NCBI GenBank assembly: GCA_021774445.1
Contig: JAJFJA010000015.1
Span: forward strand, 124,001-188,000
DNA from: Alphaproteobacteria bacterium
GTDB taxonomy: Bacteria > Pseudomonadota > Alphaproteobacteria > UBA6615
Reading direction: 5' to 3'
DNA: 64,000 nt
The notes below the pieces were generated by a model. That model saw only the letters and a program-made list of their open reading frames with translations. It searched no databases and was not told where the DNA came from. The position numbers and the translations under genes are program-made. Below, in pieces: positions 19,354 to 28,121 of the stretch (its first letter is position 1; every line of letters begins with the position of its first letter).

Positions 19354-20097
19354 CTACTGTTTCAGAATCTGATCGAGGAAGGTGCGAGTGCGGTCGTTTT
19401 GCGGGTTGGTGAAGAATGTCTCCGGGTCGGCGATCTCGACGACCTCGCCATCGGCCATGAAAACGATCCGATCGGCCACGCGGCGGGCGAAGGCCATCTC
19501 ATGGGTAACGCAGATCATCGTCATGCCCTCCTCGGCAAGCGTGACCATGGTGTCGAGCACTTCGCCGATCATCTCCGGGTCAAGTGCCGAGGTCGGTTCG
19601 TCGAACAGCATGATGCGCGGCTCCATGCAGAGAGCCCGTGCGATCGCCACACGCTGCTGCTGGCCACCGGACAACTGATCGGGGAATTTGTGGGCCTCGC
19701 CGGGGATCTGGACCTTGTCCAGATACTTCATGCCCAGCGCCTCCGCCGCCGCGCGCTTGGTGCCGCGCACGCGCATCGGGGCGAGGGCGCAGTTTTGCAG
19801 CACGGTGAGGTGAGGGAACAGATTGAAGGACTGGAATACCATGCCAACCTCGCGACGCACCTCATCGAGGGCATCGACATCGTCCGAAAGCTCGACGCCT
19901 TCGACGACGATGCGGCCGGCGTCATGCTCTTCCAGCCGGTTGATGCAGCGGATCAGTGTCGACTTGCCCGACCCGGAAGGGCCGCACACGACCACGCGTT
20001 CGCCCTCGGCCACCGTCAGGTCGACTCCGAGCAACGCCTGAAAGCCGCCGAAGGATTTGCTCACGCCGGTGAGTTCGATGGCGGGAGTGTCAGCCAT
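19354..20097 (-). CDS. aapP: Amino-acid ABC transporter ATP-binding protein
   Basis: The 247-residue ATPase has Walker A GPSGSGKST, the signature LSGGQQQRVAIARAL, Walker B IMLFDEPTSALDPE and switch His in CVTHEMAFAR, typical of polar amino-acid importers. It overlaps the permease gene upstream by eight bases and is the last gene of aapJQMP. With the enzymes around it, the likely cargo is a (hydroxy)proline-type or other L-amino acid. Confidence 0.92.
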   Translation of the reverse strand: MADTPAIELTGVSKSFGGFQALLGVDLTVAEGERVVVCGPSGSGKSTLIRCINRLEEHDAGRIVVEGVELSDDVDALDEVRREVGMVFQSFNLFPHLTVLQNCALAPMRVRGTKRAAAEALGMKYLDKVQIPGEAHKFPDQLSGGQQQRVAIARALCMEPRIMLFDEPTSALDPEMIGEVLDTMVTLAEEGMTMICVTHEMAFARRVADRIVFMADGEVVEIADPETFFTNPQNDRTRTFLDQILKQ

Positions 20098-21169
20098 GGG
20101 TCAGCCTGGCGCGTCGCTCCAGATAGGCGCCGTAGCGCGACAGGCCGAAGACGAAGGCGAAATAGATGGCCCCGACGAAGACGTAGACTTCGACGAATTG
20201 GCTGACCCACTCGCCGGTGCCGACGGCGGCGTTGCCCGATGCCATGATCTCGAAGAAGCCGATGATGGTGACGATGGATGTCTCTTTGAAGGTGATGACA
20301 AACTGATTGATCGTCGACGGCAGGCTGTTGCGAAAGGCCTGCGGCAGCATGATATCGAACACCCGGCTCCAATATTTCATGCCGAGCGCCGATGCCGCTT
20401 CCTCCTGCCCGGATGGAATCGCCTGTAATCCGGCCCGAATGATCTCGGCTTGGTAGCAGGCGAAAAACAAGGCGAAGGCCAGGGTTACACGAACCAGCTT
20501 GTCGCCTTGCGCCCAGTCCGGCACCACGAAGGGAACGACGACGGCTGCCGTGAACAGGATCGCCAACAGCGGCAGCGACCGCACGAAATTGATGATTACG
20601 TTGGCGACGCCGCTGATGACCGGCAAGGGCGAACGACGGGCCAGGGCAAGGACGACCGCCAGGGGCATGCCGATCACGACAACGGCGGCGAAGATAAAGA
20701 CGGTAAGCGACAGCCCGCCCCATTGCTCCGTCCTAACCACCGGTAGCCCCAGGATACCGCCATACATCAGCAGTATGAAGATCGCGAACCCGGCGACCCA
20801 AAGGGCGGGGAGGCGTCTCAAACCCCAAAATTTGGGGATGCAGGAGAAGCCCATGGTCAGAATGATCGCGATGCACGCCAAAGTGGAGCGCCAATGCTCA
20901 TCGTGGGGATAGAGACCAAATAGGATCAATCGTCCGCGGGCGCCGATGACCGACCAGCAGGCGCCGTCGACTTCGCGGCAGCGGTCCTTCTCTGCCACGG
21001 TCCACACCGCATCGAGCACCCCCCAGTCGACAATGCGGGCGACGGCCCAGATCATCAGGGCGCCGAAGGCGACCGTGATGAGGCCGTCGAGCCAGGTGGA
21101 AAACAACCGGCGCCGAGCCCAGGCCATCAGATTGTCGTCGGTCGCGGGTGGGGCCAATGCGACAGCCAT
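20090..21169 (-). CDS. aapM: Amino-acid ABC transporter permease
   Basis: The 359-residue membrane protein has the long N-terminal half with extra helices typical of AapM and a C-terminal permease core. The EAA loop is AEIIRAGLQAIPSGQEEAASALGM followed by ...LPQAFRNSLPSTINQFV, of which the first part matches the polar amino-acid family. It starts at ATG 21169, three bases after the AapQ stop. It forms the heteromeric channel with AapQ. Confidence 0.92.
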   Translation of the reverse strand: MAVALAPPATDDNLMAWARRRLFSTWLDGLITVAFGALMIWAVARIVDWGVLDAVWTVAEKDRCREVDGACWSVIGARGRLILFGLYPHDEHWRSTLACIAIILTMGFSCIPKFWGLRRLPALWVAGFAIFILLMYGGILGLPVVRTEQWGGLSLTVFIFAAVVVIGMPLAVVLALARRSPLPVISGVANVIINFVRSLPLLAILFTAAVVVPFVVPDWAQGDKLVRVTLAFALFFACYQAEIIRAGLQAIPSGQEEAASALGMKYWSRVFDIMLPQAFRNSLPSTINQFVITFKETSIVTIIGFFEIMASGNAAVGTGEWVSQFVEVYVFVGAIYFAFVFGLSRYGAYLERRARLTHG

Positions 21170-21172
21170 CGT

Positions 21173-22315
21173 CTAAGCCGCCTTGCCCTTGATCGCCAGC
21201 CGCGTGTTGAGGCGGTTCATGGCATGGCCGATGCTGTAGTTGATGAGCAGGAATCCGGCCATGAGCAAGGCAATGAGTTCCATGGTTTGGCCGCTTTGGT
21301 TGATGGCCGTCGACACCACCATGAAATAGTCGGGGAAGCCGATGGCGATACCGATCGTCGTGGCCTTCATCAACCAGACATATTGGTTGGCCAGTGCCGG
21401 CAACATCGCCCGGATGGCCAGGGGTATGCGCACCAATTGATTGATTCTGAATGCGCTGAGGCCAAGCGCGCGGGCGGCTTCGATTTTGCCCTTGTCGACG
21501 GACAAGAATCCGCCGCGCACGATCTCGCCGATATACGCACCACCAAAAACGGTGATCGCGATCAGCAGCGCGGTAAACTCAGGTTTGATCGAGACACCGC
21601 CGACGAACCGCAAGCCACGCAACTCGGGCAAGGTCATCAGCGGTGCATCCGGTGTGCGGCCGATAAAGAGTAAGAGGACAAACACGCCGAGGAACGCTAA
21701 GGCCGGCAGGGGCATTGCCAGGCGTGCCAGTTCCGGTCCCGCGCGCTGCATCCGAATGGCGGCATAAAGTGCGATCGCAGTCGCGATGAGCAACAGGTAG
21801 ACATCGGCCATGGAGAGATCGAGGGCGGGTAGGATCAATCCGCGGTTCGACAGAAACCCGAAATCGCCCAACGGTATCGCCTGCTTAGGGGAGGGCAGGT
21901 GGGTCAGGATGGCATACCAGAATATGGCTTGCAGGATCAGCGGCACGTTGCGGAATATCTCCACATAGACCGTGCCGATAATATTCAGAATAAGATTGCT
22001 CGAGATACGTATCGTGCCGATGAAGATGCCGAGAAATGTCGCGAACGCCAGGCCGAGAAAACCGACGAGCAACGTATTGAACAGGCCGGCCAGCAGCATC
22101 CGCCAGTAGGGTGATCTAGCGGTGATCTCGATGAGCGCGAAGTTGATCGGCCAGCCGGTAGACCGTTCCAGAAAGCCGAACCCGGTAGCGATCCCCTGCG
22201 ACAACAAGTTTTGTCGCGCGATTACCACGAAGGAGACAGTCAGCCCGACGGTCGACAGAAGGACGATGGCCTGAAAGATCCATGCCCGTGTCTTTCGCTG
22301 CTTCAAGGTCCGCAT
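21173..22315 (-). CDS. aapQ: Amino-acid ABC transporter permease
   Basis: The 380-residue permease is placed from ATG 22315, which has GAGG six bases upstream; a TTG at 22330 would lengthen it by five residues. It has the expanded AapQ architecture with a long N-terminal section before the HisM/GlnP-type core. EAA-loop residues are seen in AYIGEIVRGGFLSVDKGKIEAA (first part) and ARALGLSAFRINQLVRIPLA. A strong hairpin separates it from aapJ. Confidence 0.9.
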   Translation of the reverse strand: MRTLKQRKTRAWIFQAIVLLSTVGLTVSFVVIARQNLLSQGIATGFGFLERSTGWPINFALIEITARSPYWRMLLAGLFNTLLVGFLGLAFATFLGIFIGTIRISSNLILNIIGTVYVEIFRNVPLILQAIFWYAILTHLPSPKQAIPLGDFGFLSNRGLILPALDLSMADVYLLLIATAIALYAAIRMQRAGPELARLAMPLPALAFLGVFVLLLFIGRTPDAPLMTLPELRGLRFVGGVSIKPEFTALLIAITVFGGAYIGEIVRGGFLSVDKGKIEAARALGLSAFRINQLVRIPLAIRAMLPALANQYVWLMKATTIGIAIGFPDYFMVVSTAINQSGQTMELIALLMAGFLLINYSIGHAMNRLNTRLAIKGKAA

Positions 22316-22374
22316 TATCGGCCTCGGCAATTTACGGGTCCGGCCTCATGGTCCGACCGTCCTGCGGTGGCGTG

Positions 22375-22404
22375 GGCCGAGCCCCACCCGTTTGGGGCTC
22401 GGCC
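22375..22404 (-). terminator. Intercistronic hairpin between aapJ and aapQ
   Basis: Perfect 12-bp arms (22375-22386 and 22393-22404, GGCCGAGCCCCA and its complement) enclose a 6-base loop. There is no T-run on the transcript side, so it is more likely an mRNA-stabilising or attenuating stem that raises binding-protein yield over permease than a full terminator. Confidence 0.65.
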
Positions 22405-22415
22405 ACAGGTTACAC

Positions 22416-23450
22416 TCAGTCGAGGACGAGCGAATAGAGCAGCCCGCCATCGCTCCACAGATGGTTTTTGCCGCGCGGCAGCTTGTAGGGCGAATCCTGA
22501 CCCACCGTGCGTTCGTAAATCTCGCCGTAGTTACCGACGGCTTTGATGACGTTGTAGACCCAGTCATTGGACAGACCCAAGCGGTCGCCCATGCCCGGCG
22601 ATACCCCGAGCAGGCGCTCGACCGACGCCGACGGCGGATTGGCGCGAATCTCATCGACATTGGCCTGGGTGATTCCATTCTCTTCCGCCATGAGCAGGCC
22701 CGACACCATCCAATTGATCACGTCGACGAAGTTGTCATCGCCTTGCCGTGTCGCAATCGCTTCGGGTTCCAGCGCGAGCACTTCGTCCATGATGACGAAA
22801 TCGTCGGGATTTGGCGCGTTGAATCGTGTCGCTGCGAGGAACGGACCAAACCCCGCAAGGGCATCGCAGCGGCCGCCGTAAAGCGCCGACCGCAACTCTT
22901 CGGCCTTTTCGAAGTTCAACGCCTCATACTGAATACCCCTGGCACCCATATAGTCGGCGACGATGCGCTCGATGGACGTGCCGGCATTGATGCAGAAGAC
23001 GCCGCCTTCTAGATCGGCCGCCGTTTCTGCGCCGAGTTCAGTCCGGGTGAGGATATTGGTCGGGCCGATGAAATAGGGTCGTGAGAACTGCAGGCCGAGT
23101 TCGGTATCGCGGCTCATCGTCCAACCGGTCACCTTGATGATGACATCGATATCGCCCGACTGAAGGGCGGGGAATCGCTGGGCCCAACTTACCGGTATGA
23201 TCTGCAGCGACTCCGGCGATCCAAGGATAGCCGTCGCCAGGGCTTTGCAGAATTCGATGTCGAAGCCTGTCCATTTGCCCGCGTCGTCGACCTCGGCGAA
23301 ACCGAGATAGCTGCCGTTATGACCGGTGCACCGCAAGGTGCCGCGATCGACGATCGTCTTGATCGTATCGCCGGCATCAGCCAGCGCCGGCGCCGCGAGA
23401 CCGGCAGTTAGAACTGCGGCCGATAGTCCTAGAATCAAGTTTCTACTCAT
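22416..23450 (-). CDS. aapJ: Amino-acid ABC transporter substrate-binding protein
   Basis: The 344-residue periplasmic protein has a signal peptide with cleavage near APALADAG and the family 3 binding fold: GTLRCTGHNGSYLGFAEVD, GFDIEFCKALATAILG, and the hinge region FSRPYFIGPTNILTR. AapJ-type proteins bind a broad range of L-amino acids. It is the first gene of the leftward aapJQMP operon, and a TTGTCAACAA box lies 20 bases before its ATG. Confidence 0.93.
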   Translation of the reverse strand: MSRNLILGLSAAVLTAGLAAPALADAGDTIKTIVDRGTLRCTGHNGSYLGFAEVDDAGKWTGFDIEFCKALATAILGSPESLQIIPVSWAQRFPALQSGDIDVIIKVTGWTMSRDTELGLQFSRPYFIGPTNILTRTELGAETAADLEGGVFCINAGTSIERIVADYMGARGIQYEALNFEKAEELRSALYGGRCDALAGFGPFLAATRFNAPNPDDFVIMDEVLALEPEAIATRQGDDNFVDVINWMVSGLLMAEENGITQANVDEIRANPPSASVERLLGVSPGMGDRLGLSNDWVYNVIKAVGNYGEIYERTVGQDSPYKLPRGKNHLWSDGGLLYSLVLD

Positions 23451-23470
23451 CGATGTTTCCTCCTAGTCTG

Positions 23471-23480
23471 TTGTCAACAA
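23471..23480. promoter_or_regulatory. Predicted GntR box TTGTCAACAA upstream of aapJ
   Basis: The 10-base box matches the TTGT-NN-ACAA pattern seen at 18253 and in the inverted repeat at 25308-25338. It lies 20 bases before the aapJ start and could block transcription initiation when occupied. Confidence 0.45.
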
Positions 23481-23580
23481 CACCGCCCGCGATGAGAGCG
23501 ATGCGAACTTCTATCCGGTTCTCCGGATCTCGCGGCCGCCGACACCGGGAGTGGCTCGGGAACGGCTATTGTGAGCGGCC

Positions 23581-24513
23581 TCATTCGAGGCCTCCGCCAG
23601 GGTGTTTCATGCAGTGTTCCGCGATCAGCTCGGCGAAGAATCCGCTAAGTCGCGACGTCATTGGGCCGGCGCCCGGATCGCCGATCCGGCGGCCGTCGAT
23701 CTCGTCGACCGGGGTCAGCGCACCGAACGTGCCGGTCAAGAATGCTTCGTCGGCGGCGTAGGTCTCGACCAGCGAAAAATTCTTCTCGAACACCGGGATG
23801 TCGTTGTCCCGGCACAGCGCGATCACCTTGCGCCGGGTAATCCCATTCAAACAGTAATCGCCGGTCGACGTCCAAACGGCGCCCTTGCGCACGATGAAGA
23901 AGTTGCAGGAGTTGGTCGTATTGACGAATCCCATCGGGTCGAGCATGAGCGCTTCGTCGGCGCCCGCTTTCTCCGCCTGGATGCAGGCCAGAATGCAATT
24001 CAGTTTGGAGTGAGAGTTCAGCTTCGCGTCTTGGGTCAGGGGCAGGCCGCGATGGTGCGCCACGGTAAACAGACGCAGCGCGCGCGGTATGGCCGGCTTG
24101 GAATGCTCCATGATGATCGCGACCGTCGGTCCGGACATGGACAGGCTGGGGTGCTGGAACGGCCGGCTTTTCAACCCGCGGGTGACCATGAGGCGGGCGT
24201 GGGCGTTGTCGGTCATCTCGTTGGCCCGCGCCGTCGAGGTGAGCGCTTCGATCAATTCAGCCCGCGTCATACCGATATCGAGATCGAGTGCCAGGCTCGC
24301 TTCGAACAGTCTGTCGAGATGTTCCTCGACAAAGACCCAAACACCGTGATGCAGGCGTAGGCCTTCCCAAATGCCGTCGCCGAGCATGAAGCCGGAATCG
24401 TAGATCGAGACCCGAGCCTCGCCACGGGCAACGATCTCACCATTCAGAAAGCACCGAACGTTGTCGTTGCGGGTATCATACTCGGACGCGTGTGCGCTGA
24501 CCTTATCGGTCAT
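23581..24513 (-). CDS. PLP-dependent class IV aminotransferase (D-amino acid / branched-chain type)
   Basis: The 310-residue protein starts at ATG 24513, inside the last 11 bases of the GntR gene. Fold type IV features are FLNGEIVARGEARVSIYDSGF, the PLP Lys in NSHSKLNCILA, and DEALMLDPMGFVNTTNSCNFF. Members transaminate D- or L-amino acids or lyse aminodeoxychorismate. Co-transcription with the regulator and closeness to hydroxyproline-type enzymes suggest that it handles an amino acid produced or imported here. The stereochemistry cannot be read from sequence. Confidence 0.87.
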   Translation of the reverse strand: MTDKVSAHASEYDTRNDNVRCFLNGEIVARGEARVSIYDSGFMLGDGIWEGLRLHHGVWVFVEEHLDRLFEASLALDLDIGMTRAELIEALTSTARANEMTDNAHARLMVTRGLKSRPFQHPSLSMSGPTVAIIMEHSKPAIPRALRLFTVAHHRGLPLTQDAKLNSHSKLNCILACIQAEKAGADEALMLDPMGFVNTTNSCNFFIVRKGAVWTSTGDYCLNGITRRKVIALCRDNDIPVFEKNFSLVETYAADEAFLTGTFGALTPVDEIDGRRIGDPGAGPMTSRLSGFFAELIAEHCMKHPGGGLE

Positions 24514-25294
24514 TGGGTTCCGCCCCCGTATCCGTGTCGTCGCGCTCGAACGGGAAATCGTCCACATAGCTGGTTCGCAAAAACCGCATGAAGCGGTCGT
24601 GAAACTGGCGGGTGTGGGCGTGGGCCAATCGATCGGCGCCCTCCACATCGCGGGCCGCGATCATGTCGATCATGTCGTGATGTTCGTCCGCCAAGACATA
24701 TTCTCCACCGGTCTGCTCGAGATACTCAAAATGCAGGTGCAGTAGGCGGCGACCGGCGTCGAGCAATGCACCGTATTGGCGCGCCAAGTATGGATTTCCC
24801 CCGGCCGCCGCTATGGCGATGTGGAACGCCGAATTCGAGGCCGACATTTCCAGATGATCCTGGAGCTTGACGCTGGCGTCGAACAACTCCGCCTTGCGTC
24901 TCAGTTCGGGGATGCTGGCAGCGGGTCGGTGCTGCGCGGCGAGCCTGGTGTTGATGCGCTGCAGTAGGTCGAGAGCCTCGACGTAGCGGGGAAATGTCGT
25001 CAGATCGAGTGGGGCGACCAAGGTACTCCGGTTCGGCAGCATCATGACCAGATCTTGCGCGGAAAGCCGGCTCAGCGCCTCGCGGATCGGCGAGCGGGAC
25101 ATGCCGAACCGGCGGGCTAGGCGGGTCTCGTCAAGCGGTGCACCGGGCCGAAGTACCAGCGACAGGATCTCCCGATGCAAGGTCTCGTATACGAAACGCG
25201 ATCCGGCCCCGCGAACCGGGCGCCTTACCCCTTCAGGCTGGGCAGCCGCCTCCTCGACCGGAGACGGAGCCACTAAATCCAAGCCTTTCGCCAT
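24503..25294 (-). CDS. GntR family transcriptional regulator, FCD type
   Basis: The 263-residue regulator is placed from ATG 25294; the frame continues upstream through the operator region. The HTH is at residues about 40-100 (RLARRFGMSRSPIREALSRL), then an FCD domain with NSAFHIAIAAAGG and DEHHDMIDMIAAR carrying putative metal-binding His. Its promoter contains a perfect 13-bp inverted repeat shared with betC. It is followed by the class IV aminotransferase in one operon and is the probable regulator of the TTGT-NN-ACAA boxes. Confidence 0.87.
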   Translation of the reverse strand: MAKGLDLVAPSPVEEAAAQPEGVRRPVRGAGSRFVYETLHREILSLVLRPGAPLDETRLARRFGMSRSPIREALSRLSAQDLVMMLPNRSTLVAPLDLTTFPRYVEALDLLQRINTRLAAQHRPAASIPELRRKAELFDASVKLQDHLEMSASNSAFHIAIAAAGGNPYLARQYGALLDAGRRLLHLHFEYLEQTGGEYVLADEHHDMIDMIAARDVEGADRLAHAHTRQFHDRFMRFLRTSYVDDFPFERDDTDTGAEPNDR

Positions 25295-25307
25295 AAACCG
25301 CCACGAA

Positions 25308-25338
25308 TTATATTGTCGACTATGTGTCGACAATATAA
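25308..25338. promoter_or_regulatory. Perfect 13-bp inverted repeat operator between GntR and betC
   Basis: Arms TTATATTGTCGAC (25308-25320) and its exact complement (25326-25338) are separated by five bases. Each arm includes a TTGTCGAC half-box. It lies 13 bases before the GntR ATG and 54 bases before the betC ATG, so a bound protein would affect both divergent promoters. Confidence 0.7.
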
Positions 25339-25392
25339 TAGCTGTTGTGCGAGCTGTCGACATCAACCTGTATCGTCAGAAGGGTCATCGCC

Positions 25393-26937
25393 ATGAACGC
25401 ACCGGCGCCGAACATCGTCCTCTTCATGGTGGATCAGCTCACGGCCTTTGCGCTCAAGGCTTATGGCGGTAGGGTTTGCAAGACGCCTCATTTGGATGCC
25501 TTGGCCGATCGTGGCGTCGTTTTCGAAGACGCCTACTGCAATTATCCGCTGTGTGCGCCGGCGCGGTTCTCGATGATGTCCGGACGGTTGCCGTCGCGCA
25601 TAGGTGCCTTCGACAACGGGGCGGAATTGGCGGCCTCGACACCGACTTTCGCCCATTATTTGCGGGCGCAGGGCTACTACACCTGCATCTCCGGCAAGAT
25701 GCATTTCATGGGGCCGGACCAGTATCACGGCTTCGAAGAGCGGCTGACAACCGAGATCTATCCGTCGGATTTCTCCTGGACCCCGGCGGTCAGCTATGCC
25801 GATCCGGCGCTCGACGATGAGCGGCGCTTCGCTGCCGGGGTTTCAACCGTCGAGACGGTTCTCGATGCCGGTCCAATGGCGCGTACGATGCAAATCGATT
25901 ACGACGAGGACGTGACCTATGGCGCCGTGCGGGAAATCTATGCCCGCGCCAGGTCGGCAGATCGTCGTCCGTTCATGATGACGGTCTCCCTGACCCACCC
26001 CCACGACCCATATGTCATTACCCGGGAGCATTGGGACCGCTACAGCGACGACGAGATCGACACCCCACGCGTCGGTTTTGTGCCGCTGGACGAGCGGGAC
26101 CCTCAGTCGCGCGCACTGCACTTCCATTACGGCCTCGATAAGACCGAGATCACGCCCGAGGTCTGCCGCCGCGCGCGGCGCGGCTACTACGGCATGATCT
26201 CCTACGTGGACGACTTGTTCGGGCGGGTGATGGCAGCCCTCGACGCAACCGGCTTTGCCGAGAATACAGTCGTGATATTTACCTCGGATCACGGTGACAT
26301 GATCGGCGAACGCGGTATGTGGTTCAAAAAGACGCTGTTCGAACCGGCGATCCGGGTGCCGCTGATCATCGCGCGCCCCGATCTCGGCGCCCGCCGTGTC
26401 TCCGGGTCCGTGTCGCTGGTGGATCTGCTGCCGACCCTGGTGGACCTGGCAGGTGCGCCGGACGGCAGCGTCAGCACGCCGGTCGATGGCCGTAGTTTGG
26501 TGCCGGCGCTCAAGGGTGGCGCGGTTTCGGGGCCGGTCTTTGTCGAGCATATCGATGGCGGCACGGTGGCGCCCCGCGTGATGGTTCGTGAGGGCGCCAT
26601 GAAACTCGTTCACTCGCCGGCTTACCCCGACCAGCTATACGATCTTGCGGCTGACCCCGAGGAGCGCGTTAACTTGGCCGGGACAGACCAGGGTGCAGCA
26701 GCCGAAAGGCATTTGTCCGCGCTCGTTGCGGCGACTTGGGACCTCGACGCGCTCGCTGAACAGGTTCGTAACGACCAAGCCGCGCGCCGGGTGGTCAACG
26801 CCGCACTCGGCGTCGGTCGCCGGGAGTCTTGGGAGTTCAGGCCGCCCAGCTCGTCCCAAAACGAACGCTACGTGCGGCGTGGTGATGCCTTCCCGGATGT
26901 AGAGCGCCGCAATTACTTGCCCTACGGCCAGAACTAG
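25393..26937 (+). CDS. betC: Choline-sulfatase
   Basis: The 514-residue sulfatase starts at ATG 25393. Cys54 in LCAPAR58 is the formylglycine site, preceded by the metal residue D14 in FMVDQLT, and TSDHGDMIGERGMWFKK supplies further active-site residues. The C-terminal extension with RRVVNAALGVGRRESWEF is typical of the choline-sulfatase C-terminal domain. The enzyme releases sulfate from choline-O-sulfate to give choline. It is divergent from the GntR gene across a shared inverted repeat. The neighbouring betaine-related enolase fits an osmolyte-catabolism role, though another sulfate ester cannot be excluded. Confidence 0.85.
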   Translation: MNAPAPNIVLFMVDQLTAFALKAYGGRVCKTPHLDALADRGVVFEDAYCNYPLCAPARFSMMSGRLPSRIGAFDNGAELAASTPTFAHYLRAQGYYTCISGKMHFMGPDQYHGFEERLTTEIYPSDFSWTPAVSYADPALDDERRFAAGVSTVETVLDAGPMARTMQIDYDEDVTYGAVREIYARARSADRRPFMMTVSLTHPHDPYVITREHWDRYSDDEIDTPRVGFVPLDERDPQSRALHFHYGLDKTEITPEVCRRARRGYYGMISYVDDLFGRVMAALDATGFAENTVVIFTSDHGDMIGERGMWFKKTLFEPAIRVPLIIARPDLGARRVSGSVSLVDLLPTLVDLAGAPDGSVSTPVDGRSLVPALKGGAVSGPVFVEHIDGGTVAPRVMVREGAMKLVHSPAYPDQLYDLAADPEERVNLAGTDQGAAAERHLSALVAATWDLDALAEQVRNDQAARRVVNAALGVGRRESWEFRPPSSSQNERYVRRGDAFPDVERRNYLPYGQN

Positions 26938-26949
26938 TTTCGGAAAGAA

Positions 26950-27840
26950 ATGGCGATGAAACTCAACGGTATTCTACCTGCCCTCGTCACGCCCTTTGAT
27001 GCTGGGGGCGATGTCGATTTCAAAGCGTTCGAACGGCTGCTGGTCTATCTCCGCGCGGCCGGCGTGACAGGCTGGGTGCCCTGCGGTTCCACCGGCGAAT
27101 ACAACGTGATGACGGCCGACGAACGGGCCGAGGTGCTGAAGTTCGTGGCCGACTTCGCCAGCGATGGCGAGTTCCTGGTTGCCGGTACAAACGCCAGCGC
27201 CACCCGTGACGTCATAGCCCATACCGAACGTGCCTACGACCTGGGTTACCGCACGATTCTGCTGTCGCCGCCCTATTATGCCATGCCGGCCCCGGACGAA
27301 CTCCTCGCCCACTACCAGGCCGTGCTCGACGCCGTCGATGTGCAGCTCGTCGTCTACAACTATCCGCCGAAGGTCGGGGTGGAGATCGGCTTCGATGTGC
27401 TCGACGCGCTCGCCGACAACCCGCGCGTGATCGCCATCAAGGAGTCGAGCGGCGTGCTGCAGCGCGCCGTCGATATCTATACGCGCTACCAGGGGCGCAT
27501 CGACTTGATCAGCGGTTCGGACGATATCGCGCTCGACTTCATGCTTTGGGGCGCTGACAGCTGGATCTGCGGGCCGGCGAACTGCATGGCCGGCGCCTGC
27601 GTTGATCTCGACAATACTTTCCGCAGCGGCGATATGGCCGCGGCACGTGAGAAAATGGCGGTCCTCTATCGCGCCATGAGCAGCCTGGAGAGCGGCAAGT
27701 TCGTACAGAAGGTCAAATATGGTTGCGAACTCATCGGTTGTCCGGTCGGCGTCTGCCGCCAACCGTTGCTGCCGTTGACCGAGGCCGAAAAGGCCGAGTT
27801 CCGGAAGTCGATGGCGCCGATCCTGAACTGGGTTGCCTAG
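26950..27840 (+). CDS. DapA/DHDPS-family aldolase or lyase
   Basis: The 296-residue TIM barrel has the GSTGEYNVMT phosphate-like motif, the Tyr in VYNYPP and the Schiff-base Lys164 in AIKESSG. In this superfamily some members deaminate pyrroline-4-hydroxy-2-carboxylate in hydroxyproline breakdown, others are aldolases for sugar acids or sialic acid. It starts 12 bases after betC and looks co-transcribed. The hydroxyproline context makes the deaminase role plausible but unproven. A second in-frame ATG at 26956 is better spaced from GGAAAG and may be the true start. Confidence 0.85.
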   Translation: MAMKLNGILPALVTPFDAGGDVDFKAFERLLVYLRAAGVTGWVPCGSTGEYNVMTADERAEVLKFVADFASDGEFLVAGTNASATRDVIAHTERAYDLGYRTILLSPPYYAMPAPDELLAHYQAVLDAVDVQLVVYNYPPKVGVEIGFDVLDALADNPRVIAIKESSGVLQRAVDIYTRYQGRIDLISGSDDIALDFMLWGADSWICGPANCMAGACVDLDNTFRSGDMAAAREKMAVLYRAMSSLESGKFVQKVKYGCELIGCPVGVCRQPLLPLTEAEKAEFRKSMAPILNWVA

Positions 27841-28121
27841 GCGCCATAAGTCAGCTGTCTCGTGGAGCAAAGGCGCGTCGCCGCTTCAGGTGACATTAGG
27901 ACCTATAGAACTTCGGTCTTGCGCCGGGGTCAGCCTACGAGCACTACGGAGTCCCAACTGTCCGACCGAGCCAGCCGTCCTACTAAAGGACGCATCCGTG
28001 ATAGTGCGTAAGACACTAAGCGGAAAAACTCAGATCTGAATGCTGCTTCCTCTTGACGAAAAGCATAGACTCACTCCATGCTCCGACACCTTCCCGTCCA
28101 CACTTGGATCGTGACCAAGAT
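27841..28121. other. Gene-free junction left of the Z1 island
   Basis: No convincing gene is seen. Base composition begins to fall towards the island. A small stem (CGTCCT 27976-27981, AGGACG 27987-27992, 5-base loop) is the only secondary structure noted. No tRNA, integrase or flanking direct repeat was recognised that would mark an integration site. Confidence 0.5.

Noticed and set aside
28053..28121. TTG start for the Z1 gene
   Set aside because: No ribosome site and the extra 23 residues carry no motif; ATG 28122 is preferred, though not certain.
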